A stretch of DNA of 64,000 bases. Origin: Brevundimonas sp. UBA7506. GTDB taxonomy: Bacteria; Pseudomonadota; Alphaproteobacteria; Caulobacterales; Caulobacteraceae. Each line of letters begins with the position of its first letter. Within the stretch, counting starts at the first letter, position 1. The notes beneath the pieces were generated by a model. It had not been told where the DNA came from. It worked only from the letters and a program-made list of their open reading frames with translations, and searched no databases. The stretch is from NCBI RefSeq assembly GCF_002479495.1, contig NZ_DLNQ01000015.1, forward strand, positions 199,476 through 263,475, read 5' to 3'. Below are positions 63,945 to 64,000 of the stretch, piece after piece. The position numbers and the translations under genes are program-made.

Positions 63945-64000
63945 TGCCGTCTGCGGTTTTGACCCCGGCGGAGAAGCGTCTTAAGCCCGAAGTCATGATG
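63944..64000 (+). CDS. Start of an unidentified gene, cut by the window edge
   Basis: An ATG at 63944 shares one base with the preceding TGA and opens 19 codons reading MPSAVLTPAEKRLKPEVMM to the end of the window. The overlap style matches other coupled genes here, so it is probably real. Too little is visible to name it. Confidence 0.45.
   Translation, partial: MPSAVLTPAEKRLKPEVMM

Overview
The window looks like chromosomal DNA of an alphaproteobacterium of the Caulobacterales, most likely Brevundimonas or a close relative. This is an inference. It rests on high GC, dense gene packing with many ATGA, GTGA and TGATG overlaps, a UrcA-family protein, an EipA/DUF1134 envelope lipoprotein, a sqdB sulfolipid gene, a perfect CtrA-type box, and alphaproteobacterial palindromic repeats. 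I saw no rRNA, tRNA, CRISPR array, prophage or intact insertion sequence.

Layout. 0-4 kb: the end of an OsmC gene, an Rrf2/thioredoxin-reductase-like pair, a dienelactone hydrolase, and a PadR-SIP pair resembling E. coli YqjI/YqjH under a palindromic operator. 4-8.7 kb: purH, a GIY-YIG nuclease gene bracketed by inverted palindromes, and rpe with a heparinase-like gene. 8.9-16.8 kb, accessory in character: DUF2141, carotenoid oxygenase, a frameshifted membrane gene, LytTR and TetR regulators, a TonB receptor and an MFS transporter. 16.9-24 kb: sucC, sucD, odhA and odhB (TCA cycle); odhB has two lipoyl domains. 24-29.7 kb: a class III CoA-transferase and glutaryl-CoA dehydrogenase (probable glutarate catabolism), a DUF3313 lipoprotein and a DegP/HtrA protease. 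30-34.8 kb: fabB and fabA, an SH3 protein, a 2-hydroxyacid dehydrogenase with a CtrA box, a MoeB-like enzyme and a BLUF photosensor. 34.8-38 kb: hslV and hslU, separated by a gene broken by an 11-bp tandem duplication. 38-46.5 kb: a GT9 glycosyltransferase, then infC (ATT start), rpmI, rplT, dodecin, pheS, three tandem paralogues of an unrecognised family, and pheT. 46.5-60 kb: an envelope and sugar-nucleotide block (YqhA, EipA, sqdB, galU, glmS, glmM, phosphomannomutase) with a Cys/Met-metabolism PLP enzyme. 59.6-64 kb: gpmA, an eroded RibD-like deaminase, a pentapeptide protein, a small heat-shock gene behind a ROSE-like RNA thermometer, and a methyltransferase-fold protein with a signal peptide.

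Three families of dispersed palindromes punctuate the window. The most informative has about 11 copies. Each is a double-stem hairpin, most with a constant GCG loop and stems that vary with compensation, and most sit just after a stop codon in sense orientation. The second family is a pair of inverted palindromes around the GIY-YIG gene. The third is two 125-145 bp elements with terminal inverted repeats. The strongest candidates for undescribed biology are the 3'-end hairpin family, the pheS-(three paralogues)-pheT cassette, and the GIY-YIG/palindrome unit.
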